Source: Virgibacillus proomii (GTDB lineage: Bacteria > Bacillota > Bacilli > Bacillales > Amphibacillaceae). From it: DNA of 64,000 nt. Where the stretch lies: assembly GCF_900162615.1 (NCBI RefSeq), contig NZ_FUFN01000008.1, positions 323,580-387,579 of the forward strand, in the 5' to 3' direction. The notes beneath the pieces are model-generated. The model did not search any database, was not told the origin of the DNA, and was given only the letters and a program-made list of their open reading frames with translations. Positions within the stretch are counted from its first letter, which is position 1, and the number at the start of each line of letters is the position of its first letter. Made by a program: the position numbers and the translations under genes. Positions 34,512 through 43,322 of this stretch are shown here, piece by piece.

Positions 34512-34997
34512 TTAAAGATACAGCGTCATCCGGATCGTATTTAACTTATGTCCGGCAAAATCCTCTGTAAATTCCTCCACTATTTTAAAGCCTTTTCGCT
34601 CATAAAACCGCTTACCAATTTCATTATCCTGTTCTACATTTAAATACATTATATTAACTTCTTTTAGGTATTCTAATCCAGCTTTTAACAGGGCTGTTCC
34701 TATACCCATCGCTTGATAGTCCGGTAGTAAGTAGATTGCATTTAACTCAGAAACTCCTTGTTCTGTCATTGGGGAATAATTTGCAAAGCCAACAACTTTC
34801 CCATCAAGTTCGGCAACAAACAGATGCGAAAACATTAACCTTTTCGCTAACATTTCCTTACGATATGCACGAGCCAAAAATTCTTCTTGAATTGACATAG
34901 GTATAATCCCTTGATACGTAGTATGCCAGCTTTTTCTTGCTACTTGTTGTACGGCCTCTATATCCTTCTCGGTCATCTGGCGGATTACATAATTCAT
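34512..34997 (-). CDS. GNAT-family N-acetyltransferase
   Basis: The 161-residue protein is a typical small GNAT: IRQMTEKDIEAVQQVARKSW at the start, VGFANYSP, LNAIYLLPDYQAMGIGTALL with the Q/R-x-x-G-x-G/A acetyl-CoA loop, and NEIGKRFYERKGFKIVEE near the end. The substrate is unknown. ATG 34997 follows GAAAGGGA. It is a single gene. Confidence 0.88.
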   Translation of the reverse strand: MNYVIRQMTEKDIEAVQQVARKSWHTTYQGIIPMSIQEEFLARAYRKEMLAKRLMFSHLFVAELDGKVVGFANYSPMTEQGVSELNAIYLLPDYQAMGIGTALLKAGLEYLKEVNIMYLNVEQDNEIGKRFYERKGFKIVEEFTEDFAGHKLNTIRMTLYL

Positions 34998-35440
34998 TAC
35001 TATTTCCCTTTCTGCACGAATTATAAGAGGATGTTAAAATTTCATAAAAATGATGTAGCGAATTTGATCGTACATTGTGTGTTTAGAATATTACCATTTT
35101 AGCGCTAAAGTTTAGACTACACAGCGAAATTTTAGCGATTATCTGCGCTCTAGGGTTGGCGTTTGCCAAGTTTTCTTATTATCTGGGAAACAATATCTGT
35201 TTCTACATGGCGGTGGATATCTTTTTTACAAGTAGCTTCGGCCAGCTTATGCGTTCGTCCCTCAAGATCGTTTTATTTCTCCTTCGTACGGACCAAAATT
35301 TAAGCTTGTCAGGGCTTGCCATAGCACTAGCTTTTTTTCTTAGCTAGCAAGTATTTCACTGCATACACTCTACTAGAAAACTAGTCACTCTCGAACTAAT
35401 CTGGTTTATTTATCTTCTCTATTAAATACGTATGAATAGC
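34998..35440. other. Intergenic stretch with repeat G
   Basis: About 35190-35280 (TTTCTACATGGCGGTGGATATC, GTCCCTCAAGATCG) matches the repeat at 25305-25405. No gene or RNA feature is recognised otherwise. Confidence 0.5.
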
Positions 35441-35812
35441 TTAATTTTGAATTTTATTCCGTTGTAAGGATGGAGGACAAAGATAATTGTATTCTTTAAT
35501 TTTTTTGTTGATACGTTTCACTTTTTTCTTTCTCTCTTTACTTTCTGATTTAGACAAACCCTTCTTCAATGCATCAATTTCATTTGCCAGTTCAATCCAT
35601 TTTGGAAGAATATAATTATCTTTCATCGTTTTATAAAGCTGCTTATCTTCTGGATTCATATAATCATTTCTTAGTTTCAATGGTTTTCCTTTTCCAGGTA
35701 AGTGATCGAAATGTCCCTCTTTTTCTGCTCTTTTTACTATCTCACTAATTGGATCCACATATTGAAGGCGTTCATCAAGCTCATATTCATTTTTTGCATC
35801 CTTTTTATCCAA
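35441..35812 (-). CDS. DUF1992 (DnaJ-homologue-domain) protein
   Basis: The 123-residue basic protein matches the DUF1992 family: VDPISEIVKRAEKEGHFDHLPGKGKPL is the family core, followed by a NYILPKWIELANEI helix and a Lys-rich C-terminal coiled coil. The function is unknown. The start is TTG 35812, seven bases after GAGGAGG. Next upstream is the SIMPL gene, 112 bases away. Confidence 0.82.
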   Translation of the reverse strand: MDKKDAKNEYELDERLQYVDPISEIVKRAEKEGHFDHLPGKGKPLKLRNDYMNPEDKQLYKTMKDNYILPKWIELANEIDALKKGLSKSESKERKKKVKRINKKIKEYNYLCPPSLQRNKIQN

Positions 35813-35924
35813 CCTTTCGCCTCCTCATATATTTTTGTTCTTCATTTACCATTCGACAAATAGTTTTCTTTACCTTCCTATTTCACCAAATAGTTTTAAA
35901 ATCGTACCTATCATCATCTGAAAC

Positions 35925-36590
35925 TCAGTAACTGTATACCAACTCAACTGCTGCTTCTATTTCAATTTGTCCTGGCTGAATAGGGGGTGCAAAGCCTTCT
36001 GTAGTTGCGGCGGCTGTTTTATAGATAGCTGGTGGATTAATGGTTCGTTCAACAATACGAATTGGCATTGGGAATATGGGAAGCTTTAATGTGTTAGCAA
36101 TGATATATGATTTACGCTTAGCATCTTGTAAAGCGGACTGAAGCGCATTTTCATACAATATATCTGTTTGATCTGTTGTAAAACGAATATCGGTTATACG
36201 ATTTACTCCTTGGTTGACAACAGTATCAATAACAATACCGACCTGATCGATGTGTGTTAACCTAACTTGCAACATATGCATAACTTGATACCTTTGATTA
36301 AACTGCTTACCATTTTGATAATCATACTTTGGATTAATTATAAAGGCTGAGGTTTGAATATTTTTATTAGGGATACCTAAATTAACTAAAGTTTGAAGCA
36401 CCTTATTCATTTTTTCTGTATTTTCCTGTTGAGCTTTGTGAAGGGATTTATTTTCTGTTACCACTCCTAATTGGACAATGGCAACATTAGGCTTTACAGC
36501 TACCTTTCCATTTCCATACACTTTCATCGTTCTAGCATCCGGCAAACTAACGGAAGCAGGCGGTTGATTATCAGATTGCATATATGACAT
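35925..36590 (-). CDS. SIMPL (DUF541) domain protein
   Basis: The 221-residue protein carries one SIMPL domain: MKVYGNGKVAVKPNVAIVQLGV, the helix KAQQENTEKMNKVLQTL, NIQTSAFIINPKYDY and the last strand QIEIEAAVELVYSY. Family members (BP26/OMP28-like) assemble into rings; here there is no signal peptide, unlike many homologues. ATG 36590 follows AGAGGAG; the frame to 36632 is not used. Confidence 0.85.
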   Translation of the reverse strand: MSYMQSDNQPPASVSLPDARTMKVYGNGKVAVKPNVAIVQLGVVTENKSLHKAQQENTEKMNKVLQTLVNLGIPNKNIQTSAFIINPKYDYQNGKQFNQRYQVMHMLQVRLTHIDQVGIVIDTVVNQGVNRITDIRFTTDQTDILYENALQSALQDAKRKSYIIANTLKLPIFPMPIRIVERTINPPAIYKTAAATTEGFAPPIQPGQIEIEAAVELVYSY

Positions 36591-36855
36591 AGGTACATCA
36601 CTCCTCTTTAGAGTATATGCATGACGGCACATAATGATATAATAACTTTCCTAGCGGTACCCTTCCAGAATTACAGCCTAAGCTATTTTAACTTTAGCAA
36701 AAATTTATCTTACTAATAATTTCAATTCCTTTATTTTAATTACTAAAAACAATTATGCTCACTTTCTTATCAAGTTTAGCCTTGGAAAAACTTCTGCTTT
36801 TTTCGAACTTTTTTACAATGAATTTGGTCATGTACTCATAAATATAAGCTTTCAC

Positions 36856-37410
36856 CTATAACCAGTAATCGGGGTCCGACATTCTTATTTCTTCCACGAC
36901 ATCATCTAAATCAGAGGGTGTAATGATATAAATATCGTTTTCATTCATCATTTGCTTGGCAGCTTCATAAAAAAAATGCGTACTACCGGGGTATTCTTGA
37001 TCCATTAATATTAAACACGCATCACTTTTATCAGTTAACCACATATTTTTTGTTTTAAATTGATAGGCTCCTCTATATTCACCTTGATAGATTGGTTTAT
37101 AGAAATCTGCGGTAGCTATAATTGCTTGATATTTCTCCTGAAGTTGCTCCGGCCAGCGACTATCCTGATTCTCAAACGGTGGAAAAACCCCTAATTTAAC
37201 TTCATATGTCTCTTGTAATTCTAATACTGCTTCCGCAGCCCACAACTCAACACCCATCTGTCCAGAAATCAGCACCCATTCTACTCCTGCTTCAATTAAT
37301 GGAATAAGTCTTTTTTCAAGAGCAGCTTTAATATATGTAATCCGTTCATCCTCTTCATTGAAAATATTGATCTCCATCGGTTTATAGCCTGTTACAGTTA
37401 ATATTTTCAT
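36856..37410 (-). CDS. ypsA: YpsA, DUF1273/SLOG-fold protein
   Basis: The 184-residue protein starts KILTVTGYKPMEINIF and has WVLISGQMGVELWAAEAVLEL, the nucleotide-binding glycine loop of the SLOG Rossmann-like fold, plus VFPPFENQDSRWPE and KSDACLILMDQEYPGST. YpsA homologues influence cell division and oxidative stress survival in Firmicutes; the ligand is unknown. ATG 37410 follows GAAAGGGAG. The neighbouring cotD repeats the ypsA-cotD arrangement of B. subtilis. Confidence 0.9.
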   Translation of the reverse strand: MKILTVTGYKPMEINIFNEEDERITYIKAALEKRLIPLIEAGVEWVLISGQMGVELWAAEAVLELQETYEVKLGVFPPFENQDSRWPEQLQEKYQAIIATADFYKPIYQGEYRGAYQFKTKNMWLTDKSDACLILMDQEYPGSTHFFYEAAKQMMNENDIYIITPSDLDDVVEEIRMSDPDYWL

Positions 37411-37503
37411 ATTGGTTCTCCCTTTCTAAACCTTCATTTTCTATTATAGAATACAATCGTTTCCTTAAACATTAAAGTAACAAAACAGTTTCCTTCATGA
37501 TAA

Positions 37504-37535
37504 ATAAAAAGCTGACATATCATATGCCAGCTTCT
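37504..37535 (-). terminator. Terminator of cotD
   Basis: AAGCTGGCATAT pairs with ATATGTCAGCTT on the minus strand, followed by TTTTAT. Confidence 0.7.
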
Positions 37536-37544
37536 ATCTTAAGT

Positions 37545-37937
37545 TTATCGCCATTTATGTGGATGTTTGCAATGTTTTGGCTTGTGACAGTCGTATCCCA
37601 TTCCTGGTGCCATTGCTCCCGCTACCTGTCCTGGTCCGTATCCTGGCGCCATTGCTCCTGCTACTTGACCTGCACCATAACCCGGTGCCATTGCTCCTCC
37701 TACTTGTGGAGGAACATTGTAAGAACCTCCATACACGTCTACACAGCTATTCGTATTTTGCACTGAGGTCGAATGTGGAAATACATGCTTATTTATCGTA
37801 GTATGGTGATTGTGAACAGTTGTGTGAGATGGATGAATATGCTCTACTACATCTTCGCTACATTGTTTAACACAATTATATTTTGTAGGATGAACAACTT
37901 TCGGTGGATAACCACAATATCCGTGATGATGTCTCAT
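37545..37937 (-). CDS. cotD: Inner spore coat protein CotD
   Basis: The 130-residue His/Cys-rich protein begins MRHHHGYCGYPPKVVHPTKY and has the CotD core VEHIHPSHTTVHNHHT with NKHVFPHSTS. A C-terminal extension carries three GAMAPGYG.GQVA repeats (about residues 80-115), so it is longer than the 75-residue B. subtilis protein. CotD is a structural protein of the inner spore coat made in the mother cell; sigma-K/GerE control is expected but was not identified here. ATG 37937 follows AAAGGGG. Confidence 0.9.
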   Translation of the reverse strand: MRHHHGYCGYPPKVVHPTKYNCVKQCSEDVVEHIHPSHTTVHNHHTTINKHVFPHSTSVQNTNSCVDVYGGSYNVPPQVGGAMAPGYGAGQVAGAMAPGYGPGQVAGAMAPGMGYDCHKPKHCKHPHKWR

Positions 37938-38248
37938 AAAAATTCCCCTTTCCTATGATTGGTACACTAATAACCTATGGCAAGTAACTAATTTTTGTAT
38001 ATGGCAATCACCTATGAAGCGGGATAATTCTTTTTTTCTGTCTCTTTCTACTTCATTATAAGAAACAAGTGCATTATCATCTTGAAAAGTTGTACCACAG
38101 TTTTTTTAGACGATAAAACACTGCGATTAGAAGCTCCTATGCATATACTTCTATTACATTCATAAATGTTTTCAACGGTAACAACTTCTATCCAAAATTT
38201 TATAAACTTTCTAATCACCAAAGCAAGCACGAAAATTGTTCACTTGCT
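37938..38248. other. Intergenic, nothing recognised
   Basis: AT-rich spacer upstream of cotD. Its mother-cell promoter should lie at the left end, but I could not assign boxes with confidence. Confidence 0.4.
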
Positions 38249-38937
38249 TTAGCCAATGATTCCTGTCTTTTTTCCATAAAGAAGCAACTGCTCAAATGGA
38301 TCTCCTTCTAAACCTAATAGCTTACAAAAACAAGCCTCTGTGTTCATTCCTTCCTGCTTTAAGCGGATAACTTCTTTCTTTAATGCCGGGTTTTGTTTTA
38401 TTAAATGGTCTTCAATTACCATATGGAGATAAGCATTCTGTTGATCAACGGCCTGCTTTTGTCCAAACAGTTCAAATATAAATGTATGAAACTGAAAATT
38501 TGCCTTTATTACTTCTTGATCTCTGATTCTCTTTCTTTTTATGATGAAATCTGGAAAACCACTGTAAAAACGTCTTATATCTGATTCTAACTTATCTAAA
38601 TGAAACGCTTGTAAAATAATATCTAAGTCGGAATCCTCTATATAAAGTGAAACTTCATTCAGTAGGGATTTTCCTTCTTCCCCTACTGAATGTTAGTTGA
38701 ACGAATCGGGAATTTAGGTGCCGTTATCTCCCACTTGGACTTCTTCGTATTTTCCACAATTCTTGAAGTGGGGTCTTACGGCACCTTACATTCGGGATAG
38801 ATAGCTAGTGGATAAGTACCACATAAAACGGGATGATAATGTTGTAAATCGTTTAAAATATGTAACTGAAGAATTGTTTTATATGCTTCTTGCTGTCTAA
38901 TGTCTCCTGTTCGCAAACGCTCAATAGAATGAATCAT
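38249..38937 (-). pseudogene. DUF4269 family gene interrupted by repeat A
   Basis: ATG 38937 follows GAAGGTGAT, and the frame reads MIHSIERLRTGD... HPVLCGTYPLAI, then runs into a repeat A copy. On the other side the frame resumes at YIEDSDLDII and continues to the stop at 38249. Deleting 38642-38796 joins codon 46 to the rest in frame (PLAIYIEDSDLDII), restoring 177 residues. DUF4269 proteins have a nucleotidyltransferase-like G-x-x-P....D-S-D-x-D motif, matching GTYPLAI and DSDLD. As it stands the gene cannot make a full product. Confidence 0.9.
38647..38796 (+). mobile_element. Repeat A copy 13, inserted in a coding sequence
   Basis: A 150-bp short-form element with the CAGTAGG hairpin allele (CATTCAGTAGGG against CCCTACTGAATG). 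It is bounded by ATAAA on the left and ATAGA on the right, the two copies of the target motif. The host gene gives the exact insertion boundaries. Confidence 0.95.
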
Positions 38938-38969
38938 TTTCTATCACCTTCTTGATAAAACCTGTACAT

Positions 38970-39526
38970 CTATGTACCACGTTGAAATGCTGAGCGAATC
39001 ATTTCTTCATTCTTTCCAGTGTAATGCGCCCATGCCTGAACAGGCTGAAGTTCTGGCAGTTTACTTGTTAAATTCATAACTTCTTGACTACCTTCAAGAA
39101 AAACGTGTAAATAAGAAAGAAAAGGGGTAAAACCATTTCTTCTATACCAATTTAATACCCAAGGATCATCTCTGGTCCATGCTTCTAAATAAGCTAAACC
39201 TTTTTCCAAAGCAATTGTCTCTACTTTTTTTAATAATCGCCAAGCAATTCCTTTCGTTGATAATCGGGATGGACAGCAAGATACCAAATCATTCCGCCAC
39301 ACTTATTATTATTTCCAGTACAGACCGAATTTGGCTCTGATTCATACTCAACATCAATTAAACCAAATACTCTATTATCTTTTATAGCCACCAACTCAAT
39401 AGCAAGACTATCATACTGCTCTTTTTTTTGAAAAACATTGTCATAGTAAGCAGTGTCTAAATATGCTAAAACTCGGCACTCCAGCCAACTTTTTTCATAA
39501 GCAGATGTGTACGCTTTTATTTTCAT
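38970..39526 (-). pseudogene. GNAT acetyltransferase with a single frameshift
   Basis: The first part (ATG 39526 after AAAGGGG) encodes MKIKAYTSAYEKSW through WYLAVHPDYQRK. The GNAT acetyl-CoA loop then continues only in another frame as GIAWRLLKKVETIALEKG, and on to WYRRNGFTPFLSYLHVFLE. The shift lies at an A-run near 39252, where CGAAAGG would be in frame as CGAAAAGG. One missing base is enough, so this is either a fresh mutation or a sequencing error in a homopolymer. Confidence 0.82.
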
Positions 39527-39550
39527 ACGTTTCCCCTTTGTCATTCGTTC

Positions 39551-39940
39551 TTAATTTGCTTGATTCTGCTCTTTTAGCAAATCTCTAATTTCTCTGAGCA
39601 ATTCCTCTTGTGGATTGACCTCTGGCTCTTGTTCTACAGTTCCCTCCTTTTTCTCCCGTTTAAACTTCATTACTAAACGAATAAATAAGAAAATAGACCC
39701 GGAAATAATAAAGAAATCAATAATCGACTGAATAAACAGTCCATAATTTATCTCGGCTTCCCCAACGTTATGAGACAAATGACTAAAATCAATCCCATTC
39801 ATTAAAATTCCGATGAGTGGTGTAATTATATTTTCAACTAGCGATGTAACAATTGCACTAAAAGCTGTACCAATTACAACTGCAACAGCTAAGTCAACTA
39901 CATTTCCTTTAAACGCAAATTCTTTAAAGTCTTTCCACAT
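39551..39940 (-). CDS. mscL: Large-conductance mechanosensitive channel MscL
   Basis: MscL is a homopentameric membrane channel that opens under tension to release solutes in hypo-osmotic shock. The 129-residue protein has FKEFAFKGNVVDLAVAVVIGTAFSAIV (N-terminal helix and TM1), the periplasmic loop, TM2 IIDFFIISGSIFLFIRLVMK and a C-terminal helical bundle ELLREIRDLLKEQ. ATG 39940 is preferred to 39949 because AAGGGG is nine bases before it. Confidence 0.96.
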   Translation of the reverse strand: MWKDFKEFAFKGNVVDLAVAVVIGTAFSAIVTSLVENIITPLIGILMNGIDFSHLSHNVGEAEINYGLFIQSIIDFFIISGSIFLFIRLVMKFKREKKEGTVEQEPEVNPQEELLREIRDLLKEQNQAN

Positions 39941-40383
39941 ACAAAGCAACCCCTTATAAAATGGTATATATTAAATAATAACAAAATTACATTAACATGT
40001 GTGTGCAAAAAGAAGATACATAAAATTCATTTTAGGAGTGGTTTTCTCCTTGATCGGTAGTAAAAACAATCATTTAGAAAGCCGTTTTTCTCTTAAGATC
40101 GTCGTCAGTAAAAAATGGTTGAATTAGAGAAATAGGGGGAAATTTTTACAGAAACATCTTCTATACTAAGTTGTCTATTCTATGATGAAATTCCCTGTGT
40201 CATTTTACCCAACTTTTTGAACATCCTCTAATACATTTAAAAACAATTTACATATCTGGTTTATAAAAAAATTGCTTGCATTAACAAAGATATACCTCTA
40301 AAAGCAAATTCTCCCACATCCATACGGTACGGGAGAATTTATGAAGACTTGTTCCACTACAATTTTCATTATTTGCCTTTTGT
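39941..40383. other. Intergenic, mostly featureless
   Basis: The segment near 40075-40100 (TTTAGAAAGCCGTTTTTCTC) resembles the left part of repeat B. Nothing else is recognised; the mscL promoter was not assigned. Confidence 0.4.
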
Positions 40384-40533
40384 CTAAAGCCCATGATGTG
40401 GATTATGCTTTTGTCCAGCATGATTGGCTGTTTTTACTTTTTTAGAACCACTTAACGGTTCACCATATGGTTGGTTAGGGCTTTCCGGCAAGTTCGGATG
40501 CTCCTGCTGCTTAAGTCCTTTCGGTTTACCCAA
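40384..40533 (-). CDS. sspP: Small acid-soluble spore protein P
   Basis: The 49-residue product contains GEPLSGSKKVKTANHAGQKH, the SspP signature (P-L-x-G-S-K-K-V-K-x-x-N-H-x-x-Q-K-H-N), and ends HNPHHGL. SspP is a minor spore-core protein of unknown role. The start is TTG 40533, seven bases after AGGAGG; no ATG is in frame. Sigma-G control is expected from the family but not shown here. Confidence 0.88.
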   Translation of the reverse strand: MGKPKGLKQQEHPNLPESPNQPYGEPLSGSKKVKTANHAGQKHNPHHGL

Positions 40534-40701
40534 AAAAATCCCTCCTATCATGCATTTGTATCAGTTTTTGTAATTATTATCCCATTTATTCGTTCTATAG
40601 CGAGGTTGTAAAATTGACTCAACATAGCTTTAATCAGGAGCATTCTTTCTAGAAGGAAATTAATTTAGCAAGTAAACAAGTGACACACTCTTTTTGTATG
40701 A

Positions 40702-40741
40702 AAAAATCCAGATAAAGGCTCTACCCTTATCTGGATTTTTC
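40702..40741. terminator. Bidirectional terminator next to ppaC
   Basis: AAAATCCAGATAA pairs with TTATCTGGATTTTT, with an A-run before and T-run after. It abuts the ppaC stop. Confidence 0.88.
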
Positions 40742-41671
40742 TTATTTTTCATAAGCAACGGTTAATGCAGTGACGATTTGCTTTTTTCGTGAAACAACGC
40801 CCTTTAGTAATGCGCGACTACGCTCGTCAAGGTTTATCCCAAAGGCATTCTCCACCTTTGATTTACCATTTCCTAAAGCAAGTACCTCAGAATCATTATT
40901 TAAAATATCTGTCACAACAAACAAGAATAAGTCGAGATCCTTTTTCTGAATATGATTAGTAATTTCCTTTTCAATCTCAGCTTGTTGTTGATAAATTTTT
41001 TCTGTATCAACAGCATTTACTTGCGCAATTTCTACTTTTGCATTTCCCATGGAAAATTCTTTCGCATCCATTGTGATTAATTCTGATACAGGCTTATCAC
41101 TTAAATCCGCCCCAGCCTTTAGCATTTCAAGACCATATTTCTCCACATCAATTCCAGCAATTTTCCCTAATTCATGAGCTGCATCAATATCTTCATTTGT
41201 ACAAGTTGGCGATTTGAATAATAGAGAATCGGAAATAATTGCAGATACTAATAATCCTGCAATTTTTTTCGGAACTTCTATGCTGTTTTCTCTATAGATT
41301 TTATTTATAATCGTTGCGGTACATCCTACAGGTTCTGCGCGAAAGTATAGCGGATCACTTGTTTCAAAATTAGAAATTCTGTGGTGATCGACAACTTCCT
41401 TAATGTGAACATCTTTAATATTTGCTACACTTTGCTGGAACTCATTATGATCCACAAGAATAACCTCTGTACCTTCCTCTACCTTCTCCATATATGGTGG
41501 CGCCTCTACTTCAAAATAGTCAAGCGCATACTGTGTTTCTTTGTTAACGTTGCCTAATCTAACCGCTTCAGCATCCACACCTAATTTTTGCTTTAAATCT
41601 GCATAGGCTATTGCTGAACAGATTGCATCCGTATCTGGATTTTTATGTCCAAAAATCACTGTTTTTGCCAT
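40742..41671 (-). CDS. ppaC: Manganese-dependent inorganic pyrophosphatase
   Basis: This family II pyrophosphatase hydrolyses PPi in the cytoplasm. The 309-residue DHH protein has metal ligands in FGHKNPDTDAICSA (His/Asp/Asp), LVDHNEFQQS, the DHH motif in VVDHHRISNF, and the C-terminal DHHA2 substrate domain with KSKVENAFG and SRKKQIVTAL. ATG 41671 is eight bases after AGGAG; the ATG two codons upstream is too close. Confidence 0.96.
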   Translation of the reverse strand: MAKTVIFGHKNPDTDAICSAIAYADLKQKLGVDAEAVRLGNVNKETQYALDYFEVEAPPYMEKVEEGTEVILVDHNEFQQSVANIKDVHIKEVVDHHRISNFETSDPLYFRAEPVGCTATIINKIYRENSIEVPKKIAGLLVSAIISDSLLFKSPTCTNEDIDAAHELGKIAGIDVEKYGLEMLKAGADLSDKPVSELITMDAKEFSMGNAKVEIAQVNAVDTEKIYQQQAEIEKEITNHIQKKDLDLFLFVVTDILNNDSEVLALGNGKSKVENAFGINLDERSRALLKGVVSRKKQIVTALTVAYEK

Positions 41672-41837
41672 GATCATTTCTCCTTTTATTAGCTTTTATA
41701 ACTATTAGCTTATCAAAATTCATGCCAATTGAGTAGCATTTTAATGAATTTAACATCATGTTAATTGGTAAATCATTTACTTTTTTTTAGATTATTTTTA
41801 TCATGGTATTAGTGTCTCGATTGGAGGAAAAGGATCA

Positions 41838-41897
41838 ATGATTTTAAAAAAATGCACCATGACATCCATGAATTTACGGGTAGTGAATGGAAGATGA
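41838..41897 (+). CDS. 19-codon leader ORF coupled to the FAD oxidoreductase
   Basis: ATG 41838 follows TTGGAGGAAAAGG and encodes MILKKCTMTSMNLRVVNGR, ending in TGA 41895-41897, which overlaps the ATG of the next gene as ATGA. The downstream gene itself has only a weak ribosome binding site (GGAAG touching the ATG), so its translation may depend on termination of this leader. It could instead be a decayed N-terminus; there is no homology to judge by. Confidence 0.5.
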   Translation: MILKKCTMTSMNLRVVNGR

Positions 41898-43021
41898 AAA
41901 AAAAGATAATTATCATTGGAAGTGGAATCGCAGGAGCTTCAACTGCTTATTTTCTCGCTAAAAATAAACAGGATGTTACCATTATCGATCGTGATGACCC
42001 TGGACAAGCTACAAATGCTGCAGCAGGCATTGTTTGTCCTTGGCTCTCTCAGCGAAGAAATAAAGACTGGTACCAGCTTGTGAAGGCTGGCGCGCGCATG
42101 TATCCTAAGTTAGTAAAATCACTTGCCCGAGACGGGTTGACAGACATCGGTTATCATCAGGTCGGCGCACTGCATCTGCATCAAGATCAGGAAAAATTAC
42201 AAGCAATGAAGGTACGAGCTGAAAAACGAAGATTAGATGCTCCTGAAATAGGTGATATTGGCATACTGACTCCACAGGAGACAAAGAATAAATTCCCAAT
42301 TTTAGAGGATAAATACAGTTCTATTTATGTAAGCGGAGCAGCTAGAGTAAATGGTCGGAAACTTCGCGATGCATTAATTAAAGGTGCACAAAATCATCAT
42401 GCACAACGAATGAAGGGAGCAGCAACATTAAAGGTATCCGGTAAAACAATCACTGGTGTGGTCGTTGATAATAGGCAAGAAATAACAGCAGATACTGTCA
42501 TTGCCACAACCGGTGCTTGGATGAGAGAGCTATTAACACCATTGGGGATTACCTTTCGAATAGAACCTCAGCGCGCACAAATTTTACATGTACAACTTCC
42601 AGATAATATAGGAGATACGTCATTATGGCCTGTCGTAAAGCCCCCAAATAACCAATACATGCTTACCTTTCCTGACAAGCGTGTTGTACTTGGAGCTACT
42701 TACGAAAACAATATAAATCTTGATTATCGAATTACCGTTGGTGGTATGCATGAAATTATGACAAAAGCAATGGAAATCGCTCCGGCTTTGCAAGAAGCTG
42801 CAATTATTGAAGCTAGAATGGGATTTCGTCCAGTTACACCTGGGTATCTTCCTGTCATTGGCCGTCTACCGGGTTTTCATGGTCTGCTTTTAACAAACGG
42901 TCTTGGTTCAACCGGTTTAACGATGGGACCATTTATCGGCTTGCAGTTAGCTAAACTGGCAATGAATCAGCAGACAGATATCGATCTGCAAGCTTATGAT
43001 GTGCAAAAAGCGATGGATTAG
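41894..43021 (+). CDS. DadA/glycine-oxidase-like FAD-dependent oxidoreductase
   Basis: The 375-residue protein has the dinucleotide-binding start KIIIIGSGIAGASTAYFLA, the AAAGIVCPW segment, and the C-terminal GFRPVTPGYLPVIGRLPG and LTNGLGSTGLTMGP, typical of DAO-fold D-amino-acid dehydrogenases and glycine/sarcosine oxidases. It probably deaminates an amino acid oxidatively; the substrate is undetermined. ATG 41894 (MKKKIIII) is the natural start; the longer frame to 41852 adds non-family residues. It is translationally coupled to a 19-codon leader. Confidence 0.88.
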   Translation: MKKKIIIIGSGIAGASTAYFLAKNKQDVTIIDRDDPGQATNAAAGIVCPWLSQRRNKDWYQLVKAGARMYPKLVKSLARDGLTDIGYHQVGALHLHQDQEKLQAMKVRAEKRRLDAPEIGDIGILTPQETKNKFPILEDKYSSIYVSGAARVNGRKLRDALIKGAQNHHAQRMKGAATLKVSGKTITGVVVDNRQEITADTVIATTGAWMRELLTPLGITFRIEPQRAQILHVQLPDNIGDTSLWPVVKPPNNQYMLTFPDKRVVLGATYENNINLDYRITVGGMHEIMTKAMEIAPALQEAAIIEARMGFRPVTPGYLPVIGRLPGFHGLLLTNGLGSTGLTMGPFIGLQLAKLAMNQQTDIDLQAYDVQKAMD

Positions 43022-43072
43022 GCGTAGAAAAATCATAAGGATCTATTACAAGAGAAAGCTGTATAAAAATGA

Positions 43073-43108
43073 AGCCATAGCCAGCGTCACAGAGCGCTGG
43101 CTATGGCA
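43073..43108 (+). terminator. Hairpin after the FAD oxidoreductase
   Basis: GCCATAGCCAGCG pairs with CGCTGGCTATGGC. The following T-content is moderate (ATTTCATC), so termination is probable but not certain. Confidence 0.6.
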
Positions 43109-43322
43109 TTTCATCAGACTTTTTGAACTTCTTCTAAAAAGATATACTTAGGAAAAAACAGTGCTAAGCATAATTAACTATCTTCGAACCCCATTAATTT
43201 ATCCCTTATCCAAGGGCATAAGACTCTCGCTTTAAGAGTTAAGCAAACACGATCTTAGTGAGATAAAGGTACCTATTGCTCATTGTCGAGTCTACGGTTA
43301 CAGGATGGAAAGGCTTTTGTAG
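43109..43322. other. Spacer, possible very old repeat A relic
   Basis: On the minus strand AGAGTCTTATGCCCTTGG followed by ATAAGGGATAAA resembles the repeat A right end in outline. Similarity is weak. Confidence 0.3.
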
